DNA of 64,000 bases, from NCBI GenBank assembly GCA_028824295.1, contig JAPPED010000015.1, forward strand, positions 150,356 to 214,355. Reading direction: 5' to 3'. The notes below the pieces were generated by a model that saw only the letters and a list, made by a program, of their open reading frames with translations, was not told the DNA's origin and ran no database searches. The DNA is from Rhodospirillales bacterium (GTDB lineage: Bacteria; Pseudomonadota; Alphaproteobacteria; TMED109). Position 1 is the first letter of the stretch; each line of letters opens with the position of its first letter. The translations under genes were made by a program, and so were the position numbers. Positions 35,227-43,510 of the stretch are shown here, piece by piece.

Positions 35227-35707
35227 GCTACGGAAGGTCAGCGCGGAATGCCTGCGATTGCTTGATCGCGTCGACCTGACGCTGGCAACGGCCGAGTCGT
35301 GCACCGGCGGGATGATCGCGACCGCACTGACCGATCACCCGGGCGCGTCGCGAGTGCTCAGCCGTGGCTTCGTGGTGTACTCCGACGATGCCAAGGAACA
35401 AATGCTCGGCGTCCCCCGCAGCGTTCTGACGGCCTGCGGCGCCGTGAGCGAGGAGGTCGCTCTGGCCATGGTCAGGGGTGCGCTTGCGCAGGCGCCGGTC
35501 GACCTCGCGGTCGCCGTGACCGGGATCGCCGGACCGGACGGTGCGACCACGACGAAGCCTGTTGGGCTCGTGCACATCGCTGCCGGCCGACGTGGGGATC
35601 GGGCGTGCCATGAACGTCTGCAACTGACCGGTGACCGGCAGACCGTCCGAGAACAGTCCGCAGTATGCGCTCTAAGGTTGCTGATGCAGACGGCAGTCCA
35701 ATCGTGA
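35210..35707 (+). CDS. pncC: CinA C-terminal-type nicotinamide-nucleotide amidase
   Basis: Single-domain protein of 165 residues corresponding to the CinA C-terminal domain (PncC), which deamidates NMN to NaMN in pyridine-nucleotide salvage. Family motifs are intact: TAESCTGGMIATALTD near 27, SRGFVVYSDDAKEQMLGV near 50 and VAVTGIAGPDGAT near 100. The N-terminal CinA domain is absent, as is common. The start is GTG 35210, inside the end of pgpA. Its stop overlaps the probable start of the next gene. Confidence 0.92.
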   Translation: MTPGSELRKVSAECLRLLDRVDLTLATAESCTGGMIATALTDHPGASRVLSRGFVVYSDDAKEQMLGVPRSVLTACGAVSEEVALAMVRGALAQAPVDLAVAVTGIAGPDGATTTKPVGLVHIAAGRRGDRACHERLQLTGDRQTVREQSAVCALRLLMQTAVQS

Positions 35708-36663
35708 AGGGCGCACATGCGTTGCTGGTCGGCGGCGCTGGGTTTGTCGGCGGCTGGACGGCACGGGCGTTCTTGGATGCTGGATGGCGCGTGACGGTCG
35801 TCGATCCCTCCGCGGCAATCGCGAGCCGGCTGCCCGGGGGCTGTACCAGCGTGGCTCGGCCAGCGCGCGCTGACGTTCTCAATGACATTCTGACAGCAGA
35901 TCCGCCTCAGGTTGCGGTCGGGCTCGGTGCGTTCGGTTCCGGTGGGAAGGGGCTTCTGGCGGCGGCGGACCGCGACCCCGGGTCCGCCATTGCCGTCAAT
36001 GCCGGGGGGCTCGCAACCCTCCTGGAAGCAGCGGCTGCGGCTGGTGTGCGAAGGGTCCTTTGGACCAGCTCCACGGTGGTGTACGGCCGGTCTGCGGATG
36101 GCGGCCCGGCGCCAGCCCACGAGTCGCTACCGGCGAATCCGGACACGGCCTACGGTCTCTCGAAGCAGCTGGCGGAGGCCACGGCGGAGTGGTTCCGGGC
36201 GCATCGACCGGTCGAGCCAACGGGGCTACGGTTGCCACTGGTGCTGGGACCAGGCCTCCACTACCGTGGCGCAGCGGCGGAATTCCTGGATGTCATGATG
36301 GCTGCCGTTGCCACGGGCACCGTTCCGGCCCGGCTGGCGGCCGATTATCGGAGCGATGTGCTGTACGTGAAGGACGCTGCCCGGCTGCTGGTATCACTGG
36401 CAGAATTTCCCAGCGACCTGGCGCCGGTTTACAACGCCCCGTCGTTTTCGCTTCAGCTTTCCGAGTTCGTGCGTCAGCTGGCTGCGGAAACGGGCAAGAT
36501 CGTTACGCTGCCTAGGGTTGCCGAAGCAGATACGGAACCCAATTGGCGTACTCTTTCTGACGCACAGCTGCGTGCAGATACGAAGTTTGCGCCCGCGTTC
36601 GACGTTGCTGCAATGATTTCAGACTGGCTGGGGGAGGCCGCAGAAGGGACACGGAAAGCATGA
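35704..36663 (+). CDS. NAD(P)-dependent epimerase/dehydratase family protein (extended SDR)
   Basis: Protein of 319 residues with the extended short-chain dehydrogenase fold. The nucleotide-binding motif is VGGAGFVGGW near residue 10, the catalytic Ser/Thr region is LWTSSTVVYG near 122, and the catalytic YxxxK is in TAYGLSKQLAE near 150. It probably acts on a nucleotide sugar or a similar substrate, but this is not shown. I prefer GTG 35704 because it makes a GTGA overlap with the pncC stop and starts just before the Rossmann strand. ATG 35665 would add 13 residues inside pncC. Confidence 0.82.
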   Translation: MKGAHALLVGGAGFVGGWTARAFLDAGWRVTVVDPSAAIASRLPGGCTSVARPARADVLNDILTADPPQVAVGLGAFGSGGKGLLAAADRDPGSAIAVNAGGLATLLEAAAAAGVRRVLWTSSTVVYGRSADGGPAPAHESLPANPDTAYGLSKQLAEATAEWFRAHRPVEPTGLRLPLVLGPGLHYRGAAAEFLDVMMAAVATGTVPARLAADYRSDVLYVKDAARLLVSLAEFPSDLAPVYNAPSFSLQLSEFVRQLAAETGKIVTLPRVAEADTEPNWRTLSDAQLRADTKFAPAFDVAAMISDWLGEAAEGTRKA

Positions 36664-37424
36664 CCGACATCCTCGAAATGGCACGACTGACTTCACCGGA
36701 AATGGCCGCCGCCATTCCGGACATCGAAGTCGCCCTGCAGCCGATCGGGGCCACAGAGCAGCACGGCCCCAACCTGGCGCTCGGTACGGATTTCGTGGCG
36801 GCCGACCGAATTGCACGCCGCGTTGCCGCCGAGCTGGGCCGCAGGGCGTTGCTTATGCCCGTATTGCCGTTCGGATTGTCACCGCACCACATGGGTTTCC
36901 CCGGTACGATCACGCTTGACGCGGAAACGGTGATCCGGTTGTGTTTCGACGTCGCGCGCTCGATTGACCGGCAGGGGATCAAGGCGATTGTGTTCGTCAA
37001 CGGACACAATGGAAATTCTGCGGTCCTGCAAGTTGCTGCCACCAAGATCCGCTACGAACTCGGGATGCGCGCGGCTGTCGCCTTCTACTTTGCCCAGGCC
37101 TCGGATCGGGTGCGGGCGCACGGGCGCACGCAGCGTTTTGGCCACGCATGTGAAGTCGAGACCAGCGTTCTGATGCACCTCGACGCGGCTTACGTCCGAG
37201 CCGACGCGCTTGTAAAGGGTGAGATGAAGGAGACCGGGCTCGCGCATGGGTTCAACAATGATCCGTTTGCGTTGCAGGTGCCGGTGCCGTTTGATCGGCA
37301 GACCGCGAACGGCGTCTTCGGGGACGCCCGCCTGGCGTCGGTCGAGGCGGGACGTGACATTGTTGACACCGCGGTCACCCGGACGGTTGCCTTCATCGAG
37401 AGCCTGAAGACCGCTTCCATCTGA
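36660..37424 (+). CDS. Creatininase/creatinine amidohydrolase family protein
   Basis: Protein of 254 residues in the creatininase superfamily, metal-dependent amidohydrolases that include creatininase, FAPy deformylases and MftE. Metal-binding residues are visible: Glu, His and Asp in GATEQHGPNLALGTD (30-44), the VNGHNGN loop near 118, and an acidic CEVETSVL near 165. The true substrate cannot be assigned. There is no mycofactocin cluster here. It overlaps the epimerase gene by ATGA and ends the coupled run that began at 31950. Confidence 0.85.
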   Translation: MTDILEMARLTSPEMAAAIPDIEVALQPIGATEQHGPNLALGTDFVAADRIARRVAAELGRRALLMPVLPFGLSPHHMGFPGTITLDAETVIRLCFDVARSIDRQGIKAIVFVNGHNGNSAVLQVAATKIRYELGMRAAVAFYFAQASDRVRAHGRTQRFGHACEVETSVLMHLDAAYVRADALVKGEMKETGLAHGFNNDPFALQVPVPFDRQTANGVFGDARLASVEAGRDIVDTAVTRTVAFIESLKTASI

Positions 37425-37523
37425 ACAGGAAGATGAAGGCTGCTCCGCAACCATGGGGAGCGCCGTGAATTCCTCGGTACCCCAACGAGTTGCCAGCAAA
37501 TGCGACGAACCAGGTTTGTAGGA

Positions 37524-39587
37524 ATGCCCAGCCCGACACGATCGCCAAGCCTGGTACCAGGACGGGGGTCTCCTGCGGTCGCGCGACCCGCAGAGCGCGG
37601 TCCCGAATTCATTCGACGTTCGGTACGGATCGTGTGCAGCCTGGCAGTGCTGGTCAGTGTGCTCCTGCTGGATGCACCGGCGGTCCAAGCTGCTGCACCA
37701 ATCCTGTCAACCGATGATCGGGCGCTGTTTCGAAAGGCCCTTGTGGCCATGGATCGAGCCAAGTGGAAGCGTGCTCTCGACCTGACCCGAAGGGCGGACG
37801 ACCCGTTGCTGCACACCATCGCGAAGTGGCGCTGGCTGTCGGCCGAGGACGGCCTGGCATCGTGGCGGCAGGCGCGTGATTTCCACGTGGGACATTCCGG
37901 CTGGCCACTTGCTGAGCAACGGCAGGCGCTCGCTGAGCGCCGGATGCCGGCCAATCTCCCGAATTCGGAAGTCATCAATTGGTTTGAACGTTTTCCGCCG
38001 CGAACCGGACCAGGGCAGGTTCGCTATGCGGAATCGCTTGCTGCGGCGGGCGCCGATGCGGATGTAGCAGTCGAAGCCCGGGATGCGTGGCGGACGAGCG
38101 ACTTTCAGTCCGCGGAGGTCCGACCGTTCCTGCAGCGCTACGGGAAGTACCTGAGCGACGAGGACCATGCCGCCCGACTCGACCATCTCATCTGGGAGCG
38201 GCAGTGGGGGGCTGCACTTCGACAGCTCGAGCGTGTTTCGGCCGATGTCCGGCGTCTCGGTACCGCACGGATCCGGCTCGGCAGGCGGTCGCCCGGCGTC
38301 GACGCCGCCGTCGCCCGGGTTCCACCGGCACTGACTTCGAATCCGGGGCTCGTGTTTGAGCGGGCGCGCTGGCGACGAAGGTCCGGCCTGCACGAACGCG
38401 CCCTTGAATTGCTGACCGAGCCCCCGCGCGAACTTGGACCAAGGCCGGACCGCTGGTGGTTCGAGGTACGCGTGCATGCCCGACGATTGGTCAATGCCGA
38501 GCGGCATGCCGACGCCTATCGACTGGTGTCCGCCTATACAACGTTGGAAGGGGTTCCGGGAGTTGAGGCGGATTGGCTGGCGGGCTGGCTCGCGCTCCGG
38601 TTTCTCGGCAACAACTCTTCGGCCAACCGTCATTTCAGGAAAATGCGTAGCGCCGTCACCATGCCGGTATCGATCGGCCGCGCGGCCTACTGGACCGCCT
38701 TGTCTTCTGAGGGAGACGAGGAATCGGTGCGCTGGCTCGACGAGGCGGCCGAGTACCCGGCGACGTTCTACGGCCAACTCGCGACCCGTTGTCGCGAACG
38801 CCCCGTTGCGTTGCCTCCGGTCCCGGCAGCTGCCGTCGACATGGCACGCTGGGAGTCTCAGCCTGAAGTGCGAGCGATGCTCCTGCTGGCGGAGCACGGA
38901 CGACACCGCCTTGCGCGCTCGTTTGCCCGGCAGCTAGCCGGCACGGCGGAATCGCTTGGGGAGGTGACCAGTCTCTACCAGCTGCTTCATGTGACGGGAC
39001 ACACGCATCTCGGGCTGGCCATGCTCCGGAAGGCCACACGCCTTGGGTTGTACGTGCCCGGGGTCGCCTTCCCGGACGATGCGTATCCCAGCGCGTTCAA
39101 TGCGGTCGAAGCGGACGTTGAGAAGGCGCTTCTGTTGGCAGTCGCGCGGCAGGAGAGCGCGTTTCAGGTTGGCGCCCGAAGCGTTGCCAATGCCCGCGGG
39201 TTGATGCAGGTGCTACCGAGTACTGCGAAGTTTGTCGCTCGTCGGGAACGCATGCAGTACGACCAGCAAAAGCTCTCGACCGACGCTGCCTACAATGTCT
39301 CGATCGGTTCTCGCTATCTCGCGGGCCTTCTTGAGGACTATGATCAATCGTATCCGCTTGCCTTGGCTGCGTACAACGCGGGTCCCGGTCGGGTAAGACG
39401 TTGGCTCCGGCGGTACGGAGATCCCCGCCAAGGCGAAATCGCCATGCTCGACTGGCTCGAACTGATCCCGATAAACGAGACTCGGAACTACGTCCAGCGA
39501 GTCCTGGAAGGGGTTGCGATCTATCGTTCAGCCGTTGGCGACGGAATTACCGGGCAATGGGAAATGCCGCTCACGTGTCCGCGCTAG
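37524..39587 (+). CDS. slt: Soluble lytic murein transglycosylase (Slt family)
   Basis: Periplasmic enzyme of about 687 residues that cleaves peptidoglycan to 1,6-anhydro-muropeptides. An N-terminal signal segment (hydrophobic about 37-55, cleavage near AVQAA) is followed by a long helical superhelix domain and a C-terminal goose-lysozyme-like SLT domain. Catalytic Glu lies in VARQESAFQ, with ARGLMQVLPSTA and AAYNAGPGRV motifs also present. I prefer ATG 37524 (CAGG 9 bases upstream) to ATG 37500, which lacks a ribosome site. Either gives a long positive N-region. The last 31 bp overlap the threonine dehydratase gene. Confidence 0.9.
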   Translation: MPSPTRSPSLVPGRGSPAVARPAERGPEFIRRSVRIVCSLAVLVSVLLLDAPAVQAAAPILSTDDRALFRKALVAMDRAKWKRALDLTRRADDPLLHTIAKWRWLSAEDGLASWRQARDFHVGHSGWPLAEQRQALAERRMPANLPNSEVINWFERFPPRTGPGQVRYAESLAAAGADADVAVEARDAWRTSDFQSAEVRPFLQRYGKYLSDEDHAARLDHLIWERQWGAALRQLERVSADVRRLGTARIRLGRRSPGVDAAVARVPPALTSNPGLVFERARWRRRSGLHERALELLTEPPRELGPRPDRWWFEVRVHARRLVNAERHADAYRLVSAYTTLEGVPGVEADWLAGWLALRFLGNNSSANRHFRKMRSAVTMPVSIGRAAYWTALSSEGDEESVRWLDEAAEYPATFYGQLATRCRERPVALPPVPAAAVDMARWESQPEVRAMLLLAEHGRHRLARSFARQLAGTAESLGEVTSLYQLLHVTGHTHLGLAMLRKATRLGLYVPGVAFPDDAYPSAFNAVEADVEKALLLAVARQESAFQVGARSVANARGLMQVLPSTAKFVARRERMQYDQQKLSTDAAYNVSIGSRYLAGLLEDYDQSYPLALAAYNAGPGRVRRWLRRYGDPRQGEIAMLDWLELIPINETRNYVQRVLEGVAIYRSAVGDGITGQWEMPLTCPR

Positions 39588-40597
39588 AAGCGGGCGCCAC
39601 AGGAATCTCGCGGGACGAGATCGTCGCCGCGAGCAAGGTCATCGAGGGCCGAGCCCGGCTTACACCCCTGCTGGAATCTGGGGTGCTCAATGCGCGAACC
39701 GGAGGGCGCGTGCTGATCAAGCCCGAGTGCCTGCAGCGCACTGGATCGTTCAAGTTTCGGGGTGCATACAACCGGATTGCCGCGATTCCAAGCGAGCGGC
39801 GAACTGCAGGAATCGTCGCCTGGTCGTCCGGAAACCATGCTCAAGGTGTGGCGTGCGCAGCCCGTCTCTTCGGAAGTCCCGCGACCATCGTGATGCCAAA
39901 CGACGCGGCCCGCATCAAGGTGGCCGGTGTGAAGAACTTTGGGGCGGAGATCGTGTTCTACGACCGTCGTGCCGAGGGGCGCGAGGAACTGGGCAACAGA
40001 GTTCTCCGGGAGAGGGGAGGTACGTTCGTCCACCCGTACGACGACCCGCTCGTCGTGGCTGGGCAAGGTACGGCCGGTCTCGAGGCAGCGCAGCAGATGC
40101 GCGCGCGGGACATCGTTCCCGACGTTGCGCTGGTCCCGTGCGGCGGTGGCGGCCTCCTATCCGGCGTGACGGTTGGCCTGCGGTCGGAGTTTCCGCAAAT
40201 TGACGTCCGTAGTGTGGAGCCCGAGGTGCACGACGACATGGCGCGCTCGCTTGCTGAGGGCCGGCACATCGCAGCCGATGAAGGTGTCACCACGATCTGC
40301 GACTCGCTGCTGCCGCCACGGGTCGGAAAGATCGCCTACACGATCGGAACCAAGAACCTGGGGCCCGGTCTTGTCGTGTCGGATGCCGAGGTGTTGGAAG
40401 GGGTCGCGTTCGCGCTGTTGCGATTGAAGCTGGTAGTGGAACCGGGCGGGGCGGCGGCCTTGGCGGCGGCCCTATCCGGCCGCGTCGATCTGCGCGACAA
40501 GACTACGCTCCTGGTGGTCTCGGGCGGCAACGCCGACGCGGCTATATTGGCCCGGGCGCTCGCCGAGGCTCGCGAAGCTCGGATCGGCAGTAGCTGA
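39557..40597 (+). CDS. PLP-dependent threonine/serine dehydratase (no ACT domain)
   Basis: Fold-type II PLP enzyme of 346 residues that deaminates threonine to 2-oxobutyrate (or serine to pyruvate). The PLP lysine is in TGSFKFRGAYN near residue 62, the asparagine loop in SSGNHAQGVA near 87, and the phosphate-binding glycine loop in PCGGGGLLSG near 193. It lacks the regulatory ACT domain of biosynthetic IlvA and so resembles the short catabolic/TdcB type. Racemase activity in this family is also possible. ATG 39557 starts within the end of slt. The frame is open further upstream but only antisense-like to slt. Confidence 0.88.
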   Translation: MGNAAHVSALEAGATGISRDEIVAASKVIEGRARLTPLLESGVLNARTGGRVLIKPECLQRTGSFKFRGAYNRIAAIPSERRTAGIVAWSSGNHAQGVACAARLFGSPATIVMPNDAARIKVAGVKNFGAEIVFYDRRAEGREELGNRVLRERGGTFVHPYDDPLVVAGQGTAGLEAAQQMRARDIVPDVALVPCGGGGLLSGVTVGLRSEFPQIDVRSVEPEVHDDMARSLAEGRHIAADEGVTTICDSLLPPRVGKIAYTIGTKNLGPGLVVSDAEVLEGVAFALLRLKLVVEPGGAAALAAALSGRVDLRDKTTLLVVSGGNADAAILARALAEAREARIGSS

Positions 40598-40604
40598 GGA
40601 TGAC

Positions 40605-40646
40605 GCCAAGCGCTCTGCCTTCAACGTCTCGTAGAAGGTGCTTGGC
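40605..40646. terminator. Hairpin between threonine dehydratase gene and tRNA-Ser
   Basis: Outer 7-bp stem GCCAAGC (40605-40611) with GCTTGGC (40640-40646), and inner stem CCTTC with GAAGG. It lies between two converging transcription units (dehydratase plus, tRNA minus) and could terminate either or both. No T run is present. Confidence 0.35.
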
Positions 40647-40664
40647 AGGGAACCGTTCGGGCGG

Positions 40665-40757
40665 TGGCGGATGGGGCGGGATTCGAACCCGCGATACGGC
40701 TCATCACCGTATACTCCCTTAGCAGGGGAGCGCCTTCAGCCGCTCGGCCACCCATCC
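40665..40757 (-). tRNA. tRNA-Ser(GCU)
   Basis: Minus strand, 93 bases including an encoded CCA end (40667-40665). The acceptor stem GGATGGG (40757-40751) pairs with CCCATCC (40675-40669). The D-arm begins TGGCCGAGCGG. Anticodon stem CTCCC/GGGAG encloses loop CTGCTAA with anticodon GCT, reading Ser codons AGC and AGU. A long variable arm (TACGGTGATGAGCCGTA) is typical of class II tRNA-Ser. The T-arm is GCGGG-TTCGAAT-CCCGC. All stems pair well. Confidence 0.97.
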
Positions 40758-40780
40758 AGCGCCACAGTATGGCATGAACT

Positions 40781-40801
40781 CAGTCCGAATATGGCGGACC
40801 G
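40781..40801 (-). terminator. Hairpin between rnhA and tRNA-Ser
   Basis: Inverted repeat CAGTCCG (40781-40787) and CGGACCG (40795-40801) with one mismatch and a 7-base loop, 30 bp after the rnhA stop on the minus strand. It is a candidate terminator of the thrB-rnhA unit. No T run is present. Confidence 0.35.
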
Positions 40802-40830
40802 CTGCTCGATTTTCCACGCTGCTGAAACTA

Positions 40831-41271
40831 TTAGCGGGAAACATCGGAGGCTGCCCGCGCCAAAGCATCCGCCCGTTCGTTACCCGGATCGTTCGTGTGG
40901 CCGCGTACCCACTGCCACGTCACGTCATGTCTTGCTGCCGCCTGCTCAAGTCGCTGCCACAGGTCCTGATTCTTCACTGGTTTGCCGTTAGCGGTCCGCC
41001 AATTCCTTCGACGCCAGTTGTCCATCCAAGACGTGATGCCGTCCATCACGTACCGGCTGTCCGTGACGACTTGAACAGGCGAACCGGGCTCGATTTCCTC
41101 GAGCGCGCGGATTGCCGCCATCAGCTCCATCCGATTGTTCGTGGTACTGGGGGCACCACCTGACAATTCCCGGGTACCTGCGGGAGATTCGATCACGACC
41201 CCCCAGCCCCCGGGCCCTGGATTGCCGACGCAGGACCCGTCCGTGTAGACGATCGTCGGTTTTTCGATCAC
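40831..41271 (-). CDS. rnhA: Ribonuclease HI
   Basis: Enzyme of 146 residues that cuts RNA in RNA-DNA hybrids. The four acidic catalytic residues are visible: Asp in [11 protein letters not shown], Glu in [12 protein letters not shown], Asp in [10 protein letters not shown] and Asp in [11 protein letters not shown] 41271 overlaps the thrB stop (GTGA, 41268-41271) and gives the normal family length. The longer frame to 41433 is a shadow inside thrB. thrB-rnhA linkage is common in alphaproteobacteria. Confidence 0.95.
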   Translation of the reverse strand: MIEKPTIVYTDGSCVGNPGPGGWGVVIESPAGTRELSGGAPSTTNNRMELMAAIRALEEIEPGSPVQVVTDSRYVMDGITSWMDNWRRRNWRTANGKPVKNQDLWQRLEQAAARHDVTWQWVRGHTNDPGNERADALARAASDVSR

Positions 41272-42236
41272 GTGCGGCCAAGCCCGTAGCTGTCTGGACC
41301 CCGGGCTGCGCGGTGAAATCGGAGGCGTCCCAAGTACTCGGCGGGATCCTTCGGCCGCACAACTGCGGTGGACGGGGTGGTCTCCCAATCGACCAGACGC
41401 GTGAACAGGAACCGCATCGCTGACCCCGCACACAGCACCGGAAGTGCCGCGATCTCTCCGGCCGATAGGCGGCGATTCTCCTCGTACCCCTTCAGGAGCG
41501 CGCCGGCTTTCGTGATGTTGAAGTCGGCGTCCCGCTCAAAGCACCAGGCGTTGATGCAGATGGCGAGGTCGTAGGCGAAGAAATCATTGCAGGCGAAGTA
41601 AAAGTCGATCAGCCCACTTACCTCTCCGTCCCTGAAGAACACGTTGTCCGGGAACAAATCGGCATGAATGACACCCCTGGGCAGGGATGTCGGCCAGGCA
41701 GCGGCGATACGCGTGAAGTCGTCGCTAACTTCCTCGTAGAGCCCCTTGTCGTAGTTCTCGAGTCTCGCTTCCGACTGCGTTAGCGTTTGTTCCCACGCAC
41801 CGAGCGACAGCCCGTTCGGGCGCGATTTCCCGAAGCCGGAACTGGCGGTGTGAAGGCGCGCCAAGGCCCGTCCTACGGAGCGGCAATGCCCGGGCTCGAT
41901 CCGGGAACGGGCAATGCCCTCCAGAAAGGTGACGAGTGCGGCCGGGCGGTCCGCCAAGCGGCCTAGCGCGTTGCCCTTGCGATCGTGGAGCGGTACCGGA
42001 CAGGGGATTCCCTGACTGCTGAGATGGTCCATCAGGTCAAGGAAGTACGGCAGGTCGCCTTCCGCTACCCGTTTCTCGTAAAGCGTGAGGATGTATCGAC
42101 CCGAGCTTGTAAACAGGAGATAGTTAGTGTTCTCCACGCCATCTGCGATTCCGACGTAGGTTTCCAGGGACCCGATGTCGTAAGCAGCTATGAAGGCCCT
42201 AACCTGGTCCGCGTTTACTTGTGTGTAGACCGCCAT
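41268..42236 (-). CDS. thrB: Homoserine kinase, ThrB of the aminoglycoside-phosphotransferase type
   Basis: Enzyme of 322 residues that phosphorylates homoserine on the way to threonine. It has the choline-kinase/APH fold used by alphaproteobacterial ThrB: the start [20 protein letters not shown], the catalytic motif [11 protein letters not shown] near 197, and the metal motif [18 protein letters not shown] near 220. ATG 42236 gives the standard length. A longer frame from 42326 adds 30 unsupported residues. It is first of a two-gene unit with rnhA, and is divergent from the aminotransferase gene. Confidence 0.94.
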   Translation of the reverse strand: MAVYTQVNADQVRAFIAAYDIGSLETYVGIADGVENTNYLLFTSSGRYILTLYEKRVAEGDLPYFLDLMDHLSSQGIPCPVPLHDRKGNALGRLADRPAALVTFLEGIARSRIEPGHCRSVGRALARLHTASSGFGKSRPNGLSLGAWEQTLTQSEARLENYDKGLYEEVSDDFTRIAAAWPTSLPRGVIHADLFPDNVFFRDGEVSGLIDFYFACNDFFAYDLAICINAWCFERDADFNITKAGALLKGYEENRRLSAGEIAALPVLCAGSAMRFLFTRLVDWETTPSTAVVRPKDPAEYLGRLRFHRAARGPDSYGLGRT

Positions 42237-42631
42237 GTTTCTGCCGCGAAGTCCGGGGGAGCGCTCAGTCAGCGACACGGGACCGGAGTGTATGGCATTC
42301 GTCTGGGGAACGACGTCGGTCTCCATTGCCGGCAGAGCGACGGCGGGCGTGGTATGCGTTTACCCTTCGCGCTATGCGGGCCGGCCCGTTTCCGGGGCCC
42401 TCTCAGTGCTGATCCGTTGTGCAGCCAGTCGCTGCCGCAGGCAGCTAGGGTGGGCGGCGGTTGGCAGCGCGGAACTTGTCGCGAGCCGGTACGCTGCGGC
42501 GAGGTGCTGGTACAGGACTGGGGGCAGATTGGCGTGCCATTACAACAGTCGCAGCGCCTGGTCGCGGGTGGCGGGGGCGAGCCTCCCGTGTGTGCTCTTC
42601 CTCGAGATGGCTTGAGCCAGGGAGTTTGACA
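42237..42631. other. Divergent intergenic region thrB / aminotransferase
   Basis: About 395 bp holding the promoters of thrB-rnhA (minus) and of the aminotransferase (plus). Open frames here lack protein-like composition. I see no clear hexamers. Confidence 0.5.
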
Positions 42632-43480
42632 GTGGCCCGCGTCGCTTACGTGGACGGACACTATTCCGACCTGACTGGAGCTGTGGTCTCCGTCGAAGAT
42701 CGCGGGCTGCAGTTCGCCGACAGCGTCTACGAGGTGATTGCGCTGGTCGCTGGGAGACTGGTTGACCTTGACCAGCATCTTGCGCGGTTGGCGCGATCCG
42801 GGAGCGGATTAGGGCTGCCGGCGGCGATGACCGACGCGGGCCTGCGCGTCGTGCTGAGTGAGGTGGTACGGCGCAACCGGCTGCGGGACGGGCTCCTCTA
42901 CTTGCAGGTCACCCGCGGGCAGGCACCGCGGAACCACGCGTTCCCGGCTGAACCACGGGCCTCGCTGATGGTGACGCTGCGCTCCTGGACACCGTTCCCC
43001 AGGACGCTGGCCTCGGGCGTGGCAGTGGTTTCCGCCGACGATCTTCGCTGGCAGCGGTGCGATCTCAAGACGACCGGCCTGCTCCCGAACGTTCTGGCCA
43101 AACAGCGTGCCCAGGAAGCCGGCGCATTTGAGTGCTGGATGGTCAAAGACGGAGTGGTGACGGAAGGCGCGTCGTCCAATGCCTGGATTGTGCTGGATGG
43201 GTCAGTCCACACGCATCCACTGAGTCATGATGTGCTGGGCGGTATCACCCGTGAGGTGCTTCTGGAGCTTGCCGCCGCGAACGACATAGAGATCCTGGAG
43301 GAGCCCTTCCGCCTGACCGATGTCAGAAGTGCCGAGGAGGCGTTTCTGACCAGTACGTCGTCGTTCGTCGTGCCGGTTATTTCAATTGACGGCAACGAGA
43401 TTGGAGACGGCGTTCCGGGTCCGGTCACTCGTCGCCTGCGGGAACTCTACCGGGACCACGTGTATGGCCCGGCCGGCTGA
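42632..43480 (+). CDS. dat: Fold-type IV PLP aminotransferase, D-amino-acid transaminase type
   Basis: Enzyme of 282 residues in the branched-chain/D-amino-acid aminotransferase family. The PLP lysine is in RCDLKTTGLLPNVLAKQ near 145. The conserved Glu is in VTEGASSNAWIV near 178. GGITREVLLELA and TSTSSFVVPV follow. Length and the opening VARVAYVDGHY fit D-alanine aminotransferases, which exchange D-Ala and 2-oxoglutarate. Branched-chain activity or 4-amino-4-deoxychorismate lyase are alternatives. GTG 42632 has AGGGAG about 9 bases upstream. Confidence 0.87.
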   Translation: MARVAYVDGHYSDLTGAVVSVEDRGLQFADSVYEVIALVAGRLVDLDQHLARLARSGSGLGLPAAMTDAGLRVVLSEVVRRNRLRDGLLYLQVTRGQAPRNHAFPAEPRASLMVTLRSWTPFPRTLASGVAVVSADDLRWQRCDLKTTGLLPNVLAKQRAQEAGAFECWMVKDGVVTEGASSNAWIVLDGSVHTHPLSHDVLGGITREVLLELAAANDIEILEEPFRLTDVRSAEEAFLTSTSSFVVPVISIDGNEIGDGVPGPVTRRLRELYRDHVYGPAG

Positions 43481-43492
43481 TCCGCCAGCCGG
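43473..43492. terminator. Hairpin between convergent dat and DUF1501 genes
   Basis: Perfect 7-bp stem CCGGCTG (43473-43479) with CAGCCGG (43486-43492) and a 6-base loop. It spans the dat stop codon, 20 bp before the convergent DUF1501 stop. It may act as a bidirectional terminator. No T run is present. Confidence 0.4.
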
Positions 43493-43510
43493 GCCCGATG
43501 CGGTTTGTCG

